Assembly (NCBI GenBank): GCA_002413745.1
Contig: DHXP01000058.1
Coordinates: forward strand, 22,075 to 86,074
Reading direction: 5' to 3'
Origin: Flavobacterium sp. UBA5153
GTDB taxonomy: Bacteria > Bacteroidota > Bacteroidia > Flavobacteriales > Flavobacteriaceae
Length of the DNA stretch: 64,000 nt
Shown: positions 7,185-16,664 of the stretch, in pieces
Numbering within the stretch: position 1 is the first letter of the stretch
Layout: each line of letters opens with the position of its first letter
Notes under the pieces: generated by a model
Seen by the model: the letters and a program-made list of their open reading frames with translations, nothing else
Database searches by the model: none
Told to the model about the DNA's origin: nothing
Program-made: the position numbers and the translations under genes

Positions 7185-9112
7185 GAAAAATATTGCTCCC
7201 TTCATTAATTATTATTGCAGCGTCATTACTTGTAATACGACTTTTCTATTTGCAAATCATTGATGATTCTTTCAAATTGAAATCAGATAATAATGCCATA
7301 AAAATAAAATATGACTATCCTGAAAGAGGTTATATATATGACAGACATGGAAAGTTATTGGTCGCCAATCAACCTTCTTATGATATTATGGTTATTCCAA
7401 GAGATATAAAAAATTTAGACACCTTGGAATTTTGTCAATTACTGGATATCACAAAAGAGGATTTTATTAAAAAAATGGCTAAAGCCGAAATATATAGTCC
7501 TCGATTGCCTTCAGTGTTTTTGCCTCAATTGAATAAAAGCGAATTTGCGGCATTTCAGGAAAAAATACGAAAATTTGAAGGTTTTTATTTTCAAAAACGT
7601 TCCCTTCGAGATTATCAGGTTAATTTTGGAGCCAATGTTTTTGGTTTTATTACTCAAGCCAACGAAAAATTAGTTGCCGAAAATCCCTATTATAACAGTG
7701 GTGATTTAATAGGAAAACAAGGTGTAGAACAAAGTTATGAGGAAATTTTACGCGGAATTAAAGGTGTGAAATACATTCAAAAAGACAAATACAATCGTGA
7801 AATAGGCTCTTTCAAAGAAGGAAAATACGATACAATTGCCGTGCAGGGGGAAGACATCAATTTGACCATTGATGCAGAACTTCAAAAATATGGAGAGGAA
7901 TTAATGATTAATAAAAGAGGTGGAATTGTCGCTATCGAACCCAAGACTGGAGAGATTTTGGCCCTTGTCACCGCCCCGTCTTATGATCCTTCGATATTGG
8001 TAGGTCGACAACGATCTAAAAATTACACCTTATTGTCCCGCGATTCCATTGCAAAACCTCTTTATGACAGAGGGTTACTGGCAGAATATCCTCCCGGTTC
8101 TCCTTTTAAAATTATGACAGGACTTGTTGGTCTTCAAGAAGGAGTGGTAGACGAACAAACTACTTTTATATGCAATCACGGTTTTGCTTATGCTCCCGGT
8201 AGATTTCAAGGATGCCATTGTGGCGGAGGCATTCGTGATCTTCATATTGGAATTTATAAATCTTGTAACGCCTATTTTTCGAATGTTTTCTTACGAACCA
8301 TCGGAAAATATAAAGCTCCTTACGCGGTCGATATTTGGAGTAATCATATAAAAAGTTTTGGACTCGGGCAATTTATGGGTTATGACTTACCTACTGGTAA
8401 AAAAGGAAAAATTCCCAATTCGAAAACGTACAAAAAAATGTATCCTGATTGGGGTTGGAGTGGGAAAACTATTATATCAAATGCCATAGGACAAGGTGAA
8501 GTCTTGATGACACCCATTCAACTTGCCAATATGATGGCGGCTGTCGCCAATGAAGGGTATTATTACACCCCTCATATCATCAAGAAAATTGAAGGACGAA
8601 AAATTGACACCAAGTTTACGACAAAGCACGTAACCACAATAGATAAACAATATTTTAAACCCATGATTAGTGGTTTGTTTGATGTTTATAATTTGGGAAC
8701 AGCTTATGCGCTCCGAGTTGAAGGCATCGATATTTGCGGTAAAACAGGAACTGCCGAGAATTTTGCAAAAATTAATGGCGTAAGGACAAAACTGGAGGAC
8801 CATTCCATTTTTGTGGCTTTTGCTCCGAAAGACAATCCTAAAATTGCCATAGCAATTTTGGTCGAAAATGGAGGCTTTGGAGCTACAATTGCAGGGCCAA
8901 TCGCCAGTTTGATGATTGAAAAATACCTTAGAGGAAAAATCACCAGAACTGACTTGGAAAAAAGAACACTTGAAAGAAGTTTACAAGATCGATATGCTAA
9001 ATTAGGAGGTCTTTCTGATGTGGTAAAAATGCAAATAAGAAAGCAGGATTCAATTTTGAAAAGTAAAACAATAGTTCCAAAAATAAAAATAGATTCCACA
9101 AAGGAAAATTAA
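7181..9112 (+). CDS. mrdA: Penicillin-binding protein 2 (elongation transpeptidase)
   Basis: 643 residues. One N-terminal membrane anchor (about 5-23), a PBP dimerisation/pedestal domain starting with RGYIYDRHGKLLVANQPSYD (about 50-210), and a transpeptidase domain with all three active-site motifs: S307-P-F-K310, S361-C-N363 and K521-T-G523. It cross-links peptidoglycan in the periplasm together with RodA. The SxxK motif sits in PPGSPFK, where many PBP2 proteins have PGSTFK. A lysine- and arginine-rich tail of about 60 residues follows the catalytic domain. The start codon overlaps the mreD stop (ATGA) and rodA follows after 17 bp. Confidence 0.97.
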   Translation: MRKILLPSLIIIAASLLVIRLFYLQIIDDSFKLKSDNNAIKIKYDYPERGYIYDRHGKLLVANQPSYDIMVIPRDIKNLDTLEFCQLLDITKEDFIKKMAKAEIYSPRLPSVFLPQLNKSEFAAFQEKIRKFEGFYFQKRSLRDYQVNFGANVFGFITQANEKLVAENPYYNSGDLIGKQGVEQSYEEILRGIKGVKYIQKDKYNREIGSFKEGKYDTIAVQGEDINLTIDAELQKYGEELMINKRGGIVAIEPKTGEILALVTAPSYDPSILVGRQRSKNYTLLSRDSIAKPLYDRGLLAEYPPGSPFKIMTGLVGLQEGVVDEQTTFICNHGFAYAPGRFQGCHCGGGIRDLHIGIYKSCNAYFSNVFLRTIGKYKAPYAVDIWSNHIKSFGLGQFMGYDLPTGKKGKIPNSKTYKKMYPDWGWSGKTIISNAIGQGEVLMTPIQLANMMAAVANEGYYYTPHIIKKIEGRKIDTKFTTKHVTTIDKQYFKPMISGLFDVYNLGTAYALRVEGIDICGKTGTAENFAKINGVRTKLEDHSIFVAFAPKDNPKIAIAILVENGGFGATIAGPIASLMIEKYLRGKITRTDLEKRTLERSLQDRYAKLGGLSDVVKMQIRKQDSILKSKTIVPKIKIDSTKEN

Positions 9113-9129
9113 TAAGCGATTCATTTCAA

Positions 9130-10365
9130 ATGAAAAATCAAAGTATAACGAACAACCTCGACTGGATTTGTATCATCATTTACATTATGTTAGTAATAAT
9201 GGGATGGTTGAATATATATTCTTCCTCGTTATCCTCTTTAGAAGACACTTATGAAAAACAGCTTATTTTCATACTATTAACAATTCCATTGATTTTCATC
9301 ATCCTTGCGATTGACGGGAAATTTTACGAAAAATATGCCAGTATAATTTTTGGGATTTCCTTATTATCATTATTGGGATTATTTGCATTTGGGAAAGTAA
9401 TTGCAGGCCAACGCTGTTGGTATAGTTTTGGAAGTTTTACGCTTCAACCGTCAGAATTTGCCAAAGCCGCCACAGCATTGGCATTAGCCAAATATTTAAG
9501 CGATTCACAAATCAATTTAAAGGATGTCAATCGGCAAATCCAGGCCTTAGCCATCGTGTTTTTGCCGGTGATGCTAATATTACCTCAACCTGACCCAGGA
9601 AGCGCATTGATTTATAGTATTTTTATTATCGTTTTATATCGCGAAGGATTGCCTGCTTGGTACGTTTGGACTGGGTTTATCACCATCCTTTTATTTGTGT
9701 TAACGCTTGTATTACAACCTCAATATGTAATTCTAATCTCATTATTGGTAATTCTGATTATGCATTTTAAGTCAAGGTTGTCCGAAAGAAATATTGTATT
9801 GAGCGGTATCCTTTTTGCCTTGATTTCTGGATTCGTCCTGTCAGTAAATTATGTTTTCGAACATGTCTTTAAACAACATCACCGAGATCGTTTTAATTTA
9901 TTACTGGGAAAATCCGTAGACACAAAAGGCATTGGTTATAATACAAATCAATCCGAAATAGCCATTGGATCCGGTGGCTGGTTAGGAAAAGGTTTTCTTG
10001 AAGGCACCCAAACCAAAGGAGGATTTGTACCCGAACAACACACCGATTATATTTTTACAACCGTGGGAGAAGAATGGGGATTCATAGGTTCTCTGGTTGT
10101 GATTGCTCTTTTTGTGGGATTATTTCTCAGGATAATTTACCTAGCCGAAAGACAAAAAACAAAATTTAGCAGGGTCTATGGCTATTGCGTGGCAGGTATT
10201 TTATTCATTCATTTCTTCGTGAATATTGCCATGGTTTTGGGGATTTTTCCAACCATTGGTGTGCCGTTGCCATTCTTTTCCTATGGAGGTTCAGGACTTT
10301 GGGGGTTCACCATTTTACTCTTTATTTTCATAAAAATGGATGCCAATAAAGTGAATGAGTGGTAA
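9130..10365 (+). CDS. rodA: SEDS glycosyltransferase RodA
   Basis: 411 residues with about ten membrane segments. Family signatures are GQRCWYSFGSFTLQPSEFAK near residue 95, the LPQPDPGSALI segment near residue 150, PEQHTDYIFTTVGEEWGF near residue 300 and the closing PLPFFSYGGSG. RodA polymerises lipid II into glycan strands in the elongasome and pairs with the PBP2 encoded just upstream. Its stop codon is 1 bp from the stop of the convergent nuclease gene, leaving no room for a terminator between them. Confidence 0.97.
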   Translation: MKNQSITNNLDWICIIIYIMLVIMGWLNIYSSSLSSLEDTYEKQLIFILLTIPLIFIILAIDGKFYEKYASIIFGISLLSLLGLFAFGKVIAGQRCWYSFGSFTLQPSEFAKAATALALAKYLSDSQINLKDVNRQIQALAIVFLPVMLILPQPDPGSALIYSIFIIVLYREGLPAWYVWTGFITILLFVLTLVLQPQYVILISLLVILIMHFKSRLSERNIVLSGILFALISGFVLSVNYVFEHVFKQHHRDRFNLLLGKSVDTKGIGYNTNQSEIAIGSGGWLGKGFLEGTQTKGGFVPEQHTDYIFTTVGEEWGFIGSLVVIALFVGLFLRIIYLAERQKTKFSRVYGYCVAGILFIHFFVNIAMVLGIFPTIGVPLPFFSYGGSGLWGFTILLFIFIKMDANKVNEW

Positions 10366-10366
10366 G

Positions 10367-11230
10367 TTAATTAAAACTCCAAGCTTTATAATCACTGCTT
10401 TTTTCCAAACTGTTTTCTGTTGCATCATCCATTTTAGGGAAGAAATCGATTCCAGTCATTTTCTCGATACTGTCAACCGAAACCACAAAATCATATAATG
10501 GTTTGTCACTTTTTTCGTTTGGGACCAAAAAAGCAATCATTCTATATTTCCCTTGAGATTCATCCAATAAAATTTTGTAAAAATACTTGGGAACCGAAAC
10601 CTTTTCTTTTCCAATAGTTTTTAGCGAAGGCTCTAAAACGCCACCTGTAACCACATAAATGCCATCATATTTACCCGCCCAATAACGTACTTTTTCTTCT
10701 AATCTTTTCCAGACTCCATTGTTGAAAACATGCAGTTGTGGCGAAATGTTTGAAGTAAAAAAAGTATCATTATAGGCGTTGATTGCAAATTCCATATCAG
10801 CCGCCGGACAAAGATGCCCTTTGTCGTATCCTGATTTTTTATAGTTCCGCCAATCGGCAGAACCTGTTTCTACCTTTGGATCTTCAATAAACCTGGGTCT
10901 TTTCAAATGATTATTTTTCAAATAACCTTGCTTTAATTCGTAGGCAACCCATTCCGCTTGCTCGTACTTCTCGTCATAAGACAAGGTGTAATACTCGTGT
11001 TTTACGATTTGATTTGTGGTTGATGTGGGTTGAAAATCAAAAAATCGACTTTGCTCTTGACTTTTACTATTGCCTCCAGAATACTTTTGATTTTCAGAAA
11101 AACCAGATTGATTTGTCGGGTTGTGTTTAGACGAGGAAATCAAATTTCCCTCGTCAAAACTGTTTTTATAAGAAAAAGTCGCAAGGCTAAGCAACAGAAT
11201 TACTGAAACAAATAATAGATTTTTTTTCAT
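10367..11230 (-). CDS. Exported DNA/RNA non-specific endonuclease (NUC1 family)
   Basis: 287 residues from the ATG at 11228-11230, which directly precedes a signal peptide or membrane anchor (MKKNLLFVSVILLLSLATFS); the frame opens 23 codons earlier but those residues look non-coding. After a low-complexity S/N/Q linker (about 25-80) comes an NUC1-type beta-beta-alpha-metal domain: DKGHLCPAADM with the catalytic His near residue 139, then FFTSNISPQ and NNGVWKRLEEKVR with the metal-binding Asn. Such enzymes cut single- and double-stranded nucleic acids. The N-terminus indicates action in the periplasm or outside, probably nutritional. It is convergent with rodA and lies downstream of the processing-protease gene and its terminator. 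Confidence 0.88.
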   Translation of the reverse strand: MKKNLLFVSVILLLSLATFSYKNSFDEGNLISSSKHNPTNQSGFSENQKYSGGNSKSQEQSRFFDFQPTSTTNQIVKHEYYTLSYDEKYEQAEWVAYELKQGYLKNNHLKRPRFIEDPKVETGSADWRNYKKSGYDKGHLCPAADMEFAINAYNDTFFTSNISPQLHVFNNGVWKRLEEKVRYWAGKYDGIYVVTGGVLEPSLKTIGKEKVSVPKYFYKILLDESQGKYRMIAFLVPNEKSDKPLYDFVVSVDSIEKMTGIDFFPKMDDATENSLEKSSDYKAWSFN

Positions 11231-11409
11231 TTTTTTAAATACTAAATTAGTGCTTTCACCCACATCCCGGTGCAGTTCAAAGTCATTTTCCACAGCCATA
11301 AAGATAATAGAAATTGAAATGAATTTGATTTATTTTCCGACAATCAAGTGGGAAAAATGTATCGACAACGACACAAAAAGTCAACCAAAATAAATCCAAA
11401 AATAAAAAC

Positions 11410-11440
11410 GCCCCAGAAATTCTTTTCGGATTTCTGGGGC
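11410..11440 (-). terminator. Rho-independent terminator of the processing protease gene
   Basis: GCCCCAGAAAT (11410-11420) pairs perfectly with ATTTCTGGGGC (11430-11440) across a 9-nt loop. On the minus strand the stem is followed by a T-rich run, placing it 50 bp after the protease stop. Confidence 0.85.
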
Positions 11441-11490
11441 GCAATAGCAGTTAATGACTGTTATGATTCATTCAATAATAAAATAATTTC

Positions 11491-13758
11491 TTATGATTTA
11501 ACTAATTTTTCCTTTTTCAATTTATCGGAACCATTCTTTTTTGCAACGGGTTTAGATTGTAAATCATCCAACACATTTAACGCTTCTTCAACATAAATAT
11601 CCTTAGACAAACCTTCATGCCATCTGTCTCTTTTTTCTTTAAGGGAAATGTCATTTTTCATGGCTTCGGCTTCCAAAGGCAAAGAAGAAAACTTTAAATG
11701 ATAATCATAATCCGCAATTGATTTGAATTTCTTATTGGCTTCTTCTATTGCTTTCTGATTTTTTTTAAAATCCTCAAATTTTAGACTATACACATTTTCT
11801 TTGCTTCTGTCATCGATCCATTTTGCATTTTCTTCGATTAATTGAAACTGTGAACTCTGGGCAATTCTTTTCTTGCTATTTAAAATAGCTTTATCAAAAT
11901 TTGCGGTATGATCCCAAACATTATATTGGGCAGGATCAATTTTATCCCAAGGCATGGCATTGTCCACATCACGCTCTCCCATTTTCAGGTAAGCATATCT
12001 GTCAGGCATAACGACATCACTACTTACTCCTTCCAGTTGTGTAGAACCTCCGTTTATTCTATAAAATTTCTGGGTTGTGGTTTTTAAAGCTCCCAAATCT
12101 CCCATATCACTATTTCTCATAAATTGATTCAAATCAATCACGTTTTGCACCGTTCCCTTACCATAGGTTTGTTTACTGCCAATGATGATTCCCCTTTTAT
12201 AATCTTGAATGGCCGCAGCCAAAATCTCTGAAGCTGATGCGGAAAAACTATTGACCATTATTACCAAAGGACCATCCCATTCTATTTTTTTGTCTTTGTC
12301 AAATAACACTTCTTTTTTTCTTCCGGCCGATTTAATTTGCACAATTGGCCCTTGCTCAATGAACAATCCCGCTATATCCACAACCGTTGACAGTGATCCG
12401 CCACCATCATCGCGCACGTCAAGCACAATTCCGTTTACTCCCGCTTTTTTCAAAGATTCCACTTCAATAGCTATGTCTTTACCGGCGTCTCTCCCGTCTT
12501 TGTTTTCAAAATCGATGTAGAATTTTGGCAAATAAATGACACCGTATTTTAATCCATTTCTTTCCACAACACTCGACTTCGCATACGTTTCCTCAATTTC
12601 CACAATATCTCTTATTATGGAAATAGTTTTAATCGTTCCATCCACTTTTTTTACGGTAAGTCGGACTTCAGAACCTTTAGTTCCTTTAATTTTTTTGACA
12701 ACATCATCCAGACGCATCCCAACAATATCAACCGCTTCATCACTGCCTTGGGCTACCTTCATTATTACATCGCCTGCCTCAAGTTGTTTTCCCCTCCAAG
12801 CTGGACCACCGGAAATAAGTTCCGTAATCTCAGTGAAATCATTTTTCTTTTGAAGACGCGCGCCAATTCCTTCGAATTTTCCGCTAATACTCACATCAAA
12901 ACGCTCTTTTTCTTCGGGAGCTAAATAATTTGTATGGGGGTCAAAACGAGCCGTAATTGAATTTAAATATACCGAGAACCAATCATTCCTGTTTAGATCG
13001 TTCATAAAACCGAAATATTCATCCAACGATTTTAAAGAACTTTCACGGGTAATTTTTTCTAACTCTTCAAAAGTTTTCGGCTTATCATTAACCAATGATT
13101 TGTCGCTTTTGTCTTTTTTTGAATCTTTCAAAAACTCTCCTGGTTTTAAAACAACCGAAGTGCTTGTGCTGTCTTTATCAACAATCCCTTTCTCTTTATT
13201 TTCCTGTATTTTCAAGCGGTCTACCAATGACGAAAGTGTAGACAACTTGATTTGTTTGCGCCATCTTTCCTTTAATTCTTGCTCATTTTGGGCATAAGGC
13301 GCTTTTTCATAATCCGTATCAAAAGTCTCGTCTACGGTATAATCAAAAGGAGTACTTAAAATTTCTTTGTACAGTTTTTTGTCTTCTGCCATTCTTTTTA
13401 TCAAACGTTCGTAAGTAAGATTGAAGAAAGTCAAGTCTTTATTAATCAGTTCATCGTCGAGTTTGGTTTCAAATTTTGAAAATTCATCAATATCTGATTG
13501 CAGGAAAAACCTCTTTGAAGGATCCAATGCCTGAATATAATCTTTGTAAATTCCTTTAGAAAATGTATCGTCAATTGTGGCAGGATTATAATGTCCTTTC
13601 TCAATTACAAACGTCAATAACTCCAATAGTAATTTATCTTTTTCTGGATCCCCGCTTTTGGATGAATTAATTTTAAACGCAAACAGCGTTGCCGAGAGGC
13701 ATACAACGGCGAGGAGTATTTTATAATTTCTTTTCATAAAGCTGATAGTAGTATTCAT
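11491..13758 (-). CDS. C-terminal processing (tail-specific) protease, S41 family
   Basis: 755 residues, close to the length of Prc/Tsp. Order: N-terminal signal peptide or anchor (an alternative ATG at 13737 would give MKRNYKILLAVVCLSA at the terminus), a helical N-terminal domain, a PDZ domain (about 290-380, with KFEGIGARL and AWRGKQLEAGDVIMKV), and the S41 catalytic domain with Ser in S-A-S-A-S-E (near residue 508) and the Lys of QTYGKGTVQ (near 534), then a C-terminal domain (about 590-740) typical of long Prc. It degrades or trims periplasmic proteins from their C-termini. It is transcribed alone, ending in a strong terminator. Confidence 0.95.
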   Translation of the reverse strand: MNTTISFMKRNYKILLAVVCLSATLFAFKINSSKSGDPEKDKLLLELLTFVIEKGHYNPATIDDTFSKGIYKDYIQALDPSKRFFLQSDIDEFSKFETKLDDELINKDLTFFNLTYERLIKRMAEDKKLYKEILSTPFDYTVDETFDTDYEKAPYAQNEQELKERWRKQIKLSTLSSLVDRLKIQENKEKGIVDKDSTSTSVVLKPGEFLKDSKKDKSDKSLVNDKPKTFEELEKITRESSLKSLDEYFGFMNDLNRNDWFSVYLNSITARFDPHTNYLAPEEKERFDVSISGKFEGIGARLQKKNDFTEITELISGGPAWRGKQLEAGDVIMKVAQGSDEAVDIVGMRLDDVVKKIKGTKGSEVRLTVKKVDGTIKTISIIRDIVEIEETYAKSSVVERNGLKYGVIYLPKFYIDFENKDGRDAGKDIAIEVESLKKAGVNGIVLDVRDDGGGSLSTVVDIAGLFIEQGPIVQIKSAGRKKEVLFDKDKKIEWDGPLVIMVNSFSASASEILAAAIQDYKRGIIIGSKQTYGKGTVQNVIDLNQFMRNSDMGDLGALKTTTQKFYRINGGSTQLEGVSSDVVMPDRYAYLKMGERDVDNAMPWDKIDPAQYNVWDHTANFDKAILNSKKRIAQSSQFQLIEENAKWIDDRSKENVYSLKFEDFKKNQKAIEEANKKFKSIADYDYHLKFSSLPLEAEAMKNDISLKEKRDRWHEGLSKDIYVEEALNVLDDLQSKPVAKKNGSDKLKKEKLVKS

Positions 13759-13851
13759 AAATATTTAAAATTCAAATTACGGTAAAAACTATGCCAATAA
13801 ATGAAGGGCTCGCATAAATTTTTGTTAAAGGTATAAAATTGTTTTTTTTGT

Positions 13852-13884
13852 TTTGCGATTAATCTTCGAACCGGATTAATTTTG
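13852..13884 (+). promoter_or_regulatory. surE promoter candidate
   Basis: TTTG at 13852-13855, a 21-bp spacer and TAATTTTG at 13877-13884 fit the Bacteroidota consensus, with an 83-bp leader before the surE ATG. Confidence 0.45.
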
Positions 13885-13967
13885 TTTTCTTTGTTCAGGG
13901 AAAAACATTTTGTATTAGCACACCTCTTCCCTTAAAACTTAACAATGTTAATTTGAAAACATATCGC

Positions 13968-14747
13968 ATGAAAAAAACCAAACCTTTAATCTTGGTAACC
14001 AATGACGATGGGATTTTGGCTCCCGGAATCAGGGCATTAATTGCCGTTATGACCGAAATAGGCACGGTAGTGGTTGTGGCTCCGGACAGTGCCCAAAGTG
14101 CCACGGGTCATTCCATCACAATAAATGACACTTTGTACATCAATAAAATTTCCAAAGAAAATGACCCCATCCTGGAATACAGTTGCTCCGGAACCCCTGT
14201 TGATTCTGTCAAATTGGCCGTAAACGAAATCCTGAAAAGGAAACCTGATTTATGCGTGTCTGGCATTAATCACGGCTCCAATTCATCGATAAACGTGATT
14301 TATTCAGGAACGATGAGTGCCGCCGTAGAAGCTGGAATCGAAGGAATTCCTGCCATAGGTTTCTCGTTACTGGATTATGATTGGAATGCCGATTTCGAAC
14401 AAATAAAATCATTTATTCGAACAATTACCCTGGAAGTCTTGGAAAACGGCCTTCCCGAGAACGTGGTGTTGAATGTTAATTTTCCAAAATTGAAGGAGAA
14501 GGAAATTCAGGGAATTAAAATTTGCCGCCAGGCGAAAGCCATTTGGATGGAAAAATTCGACAAACGAAAAACTCCCCAAGGAAGAGATTACTATTGGCTT
14601 ACCGGCGAATTCGTCAATCAAGATAAAGGAGAAGACACTGATGAATGGGCACTCGAAAACGGCTATGTTTCGGTGGTTCCGGTACAATTCGATTTGACTG
14701 CGCATCACGCCATACAACAACTCAATACCTGGAAATGGAATGAATAA
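13968..14747 (+). CDS. surE: 5'-nucleotidase SurE
   Basis: 259 residues from the ATG at 13968; an in-frame TTG five codons earlier is less likely. The N-terminal metal site TNDDGILAPGI is diagnostic, followed by the SATGHSIT segment and SGINHGSNSSINVIYSGTMSAA, the second conserved SurE block. SurE is a metal-dependent cytoplasmic nucleoside monophosphatase linked to stationary-phase survival. The last 8 bp overlap the start of a small membrane-protein gene. It is divergent from the processing protease across about 210 bp. Confidence 0.97.
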   Translation: MKKTKPLILVTNDDGILAPGIRALIAVMTEIGTVVVVAPDSAQSATGHSITINDTLYINKISKENDPILEYSCSGTPVDSVKLAVNEILKRKPDLCVSGINHGSNSSINVIYSGTMSAAVEAGIEGIPAIGFSLLDYDWNADFEQIKSFIRTITLEVLENGLPENVVLNVNFPKLKEKEIQGIKICRQAKAIWMEKFDKRKTPQGRDYYWLTGEFVNQDKGEDTDEWALENGYVSVVPVQFDLTAHHAIQQLNTWKWNE

Positions 14748-15012
14748 GATAGAATTATTGATTGGTTTTATAATTGGAATTTTGGCTTCCATTCTTGGCA
14801 GTTATATTTTTATAACCTTTTTCACTGATTTTGAATTTATGGCAGGAATTCAAACTATGAAACCTCAAGGCCAACTCGGCAAAATAATGACACTGGGTTC
14901 CATTCTTGATTTGGTGGCTTTTGCCATTTTATTGAAATTGGACAAAGAAATTATGGCTCGCGGCGTGGTTTTGGCCGTTATTATTATTGCCATTCTTACT
15001 TTTTTTGTATAA
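14740..15012 (+). CDS. Small membrane protein of unknown function
   Basis: 90 residues, not recognised. It has a first membrane segment at about 5-29 (LLIGFIIGILASILGSYIFI), a polar stretch with MAGIQTMKPQGQLG, a second segment (about 47-63) and a third at the C-terminus (about 72-90). The start overlaps surE by 8 bp, so the two are probably translated together. Gap, overlap and codon use support a real gene; the sequence gives no biochemical hint. Confidence 0.75.
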   Translation: MNKIELLIGFIIGILASILGSYIFITFFTDFEFMAGIQTMKPQGQLGKIMTLGSILDLVAFAILLKLDKEIMARGVVLAVIIIAILTFFV

Positions 15013-15041
15013 ATTTAAAGGACTGTACTAATAATTATTTT

Positions 15042-15356
15042 GCCACGAATTACACAAATTTTCACGAATTCCAAATATCTAAAAATACTAGTTACAACCC
15101 GATGGGTGCAATTATTTAATTTTTAGAAATAGAAAAAATGAAACGCATAGAAACATAGAAAAAAGATTGAGATAGACCAATTCTTGGTTTCAACATAGCT
15201 TAAGTATTCTAAAAATAAGTGAAACGACTAATTAAAATTAACAATAACTATGTTTCTATATGTTTAAAAAATAGAAATTGAATTACACCCAACGGGTTAA
15301 TTACACTAATTTTATAGTCTTAAATTTAATTTGTGAAAATTCGTGTAATTCGTGGC
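15042..15356. repeat. Nested inverted-repeat element filling the surE-lpxB gap
   Basis: Three pairs of arms are nested. Outer arms are 15042-15070 and 15328-15356 (29 nt, 27 matching, beginning GCCACGAATTACAC). Middle arms are 15096-15113 and 15281-15298 (18 nt, 16 matching, AACCCG-[A/T]-TGGGTG). Inner arms are 15141-15158 and 15248-15265 (18 nt, 16 matching, ending ATAGAAACATAG). There is no open reading frame. The whole 374-bp gap contains nothing else recognisable. The structure resembles a miniature inverted-repeat element or a large structured RNA. Confidence 0.8.
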
Positions 15357-15386
15357 TAAAAAACTAAATTTGATCAAACTTCAAAA

Positions 15387-16499
15387 ATGAAATACTACAT
15401 AATAGCAGGCGAAGCTTCGGGCGATTTACACGGTTCTAATTTGATGAAAGCCTTGTACAAAGAAGATCCCAATGCCAATATTCGGTTTTGGGGAGGCGAT
15501 TTGATGCAGGAAGTTGGCGGAACATTGGTAAAACATTATAAGGAATTGGCTTTTATGGGTTTTGTCGAAGTGCTTTTTCATCTGAAAACTATTTTAGGCA
15601 ACATCAAAATATGTAAAAAAGACATTACAGCATTTCAGCCTGACGTAATCATTTTTATCGATTATCCCGGTTTCAATTTACGAATTGCAAAATGGGCAAA
15701 AGAATGCGGTTTCAAAACCCATTATTATATTTCACCTCAAATCTGGGCTTGGAAAGAAAGCCGAATTGCTGCAATCAAATCTGATGTTGATAAAATGTAC
15801 GTGATTCTTCCTTTCGAAAAAGATTTCTATGAAAAAAAACATTATTTTCCGGTTGAATTTGTTGGCCACCCTTTGATTGACGCTATTCATAACCAACCCA
15901 CAATTGACGCTGCCGTTTTTAGAACAGAAAATCAATTGAACGAAAAACCCATCATTGCCATTTTGCCTGGCAGTCGTAAACAGGAAATTACCAAAATGTT
16001 GTCGGTAATGCTGAGCGTGGTCAATGATTTTCCGGGATACCAATTTGTGATTGCCGGCGCACCCAGTCAGGAATTTTCTTTTTATGAAGGTTTTATTACC
16101 AATGAAAACATACGATTTGTATCGAATAAAACATACGATTTATTGAAAATTGCGAATGCAGCATTGGTAACATCGGGTACAGCCACACTTGAAACGGCCC
16201 TTTTCAAAGTCCCGGAAGTGGTGTGCTATAAAGGCAGTTGGGCTTCGTACCAAATTGCAAAACGCATCATTACCCTAAAATACATTTCATTAGTCAACTT
16301 GATAATGGATGAGGAAGTGGTTACCGAATTGATTCAAGAGGATTGCAACACAAAACGCATTAGCGAAGAATTGAAAAAAATTCTGAAACCCAATTATCGT
16401 GAAATCCTTTTGCAGAAGTATGATGTATTGGAAGAAAAGCTGGGAGGCATCGGCGCCAGCGAGAAAACAGCAAAATTGATTGTGGCCGATTTACTATAA
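15387..16499 (+). CDS. lpxB: Lipid-A-disaccharide synthase
   Basis: 370 residues, normal for LpxB (GT19). The N-terminal signature is IAGEASGDLHGSNLMKAL (residues about 5-22). Further family blocks are IDYPGFNLRIAKWAK, HYYISPQIWAWKESR, FVGHPLID, AILPGSRKQEI and TSGTATLETALFKVPEVV. It joins UDP-2,3-diacylglucosamine and lipid X to give the lipid A disaccharide at the inner face of the inner membrane. It stands alone between the inverted-repeat element and comEC. Confidence 0.97.
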   Translation: MKYYIIAGEASGDLHGSNLMKALYKEDPNANIRFWGGDLMQEVGGTLVKHYKELAFMGFVEVLFHLKTILGNIKICKKDITAFQPDVIIFIDYPGFNLRIAKWAKECGFKTHYYISPQIWAWKESRIAAIKSDVDKMYVILPFEKDFYEKKHYFPVEFVGHPLIDAIHNQPTIDAAVFRTENQLNEKPIIAILPGSRKQEITKMLSVMLSVVNDFPGYQFVIAGAPSQEFSFYEGFITNENIRFVSNKTYDLLKIANAALVTSGTATLETALFKVPEVVCYKGSWASYQIAKRIITLKYISLVNLIMDEEVVTELIQEDCNTKRISEELKKILKPNYREILLQKYDVLEEKLGGIGASEKTAKLIVADLL

Positions 16500-16664
16500 T
16501 TCATCAAAAAAAGTTAGTTTCTTTCTTTCCTGAACTTAAAAAACGAGTTCATAAGGCATCACGCTAAAAATCACAATACATCAATTGGTGTTTTTTTTAA
16601 TCGTACCGAACGATTTATAAATGCATTAAATTATTTCTTGTTAAAAAATTTGTACTTTAGTTTG

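Noticed and set aside
8477-9099. Two overlapping minus-strand frames of over 100 codons inside the PBP2 gene
   Set aside because: They lie antisense to the transpeptidase motifs and have no start context or recognisable domain.
15042-15356. Insertion sequence before lpxB
   Set aside because: It has inverted repeats but no transposase reading frame; kept only as a non-coding repeat element.
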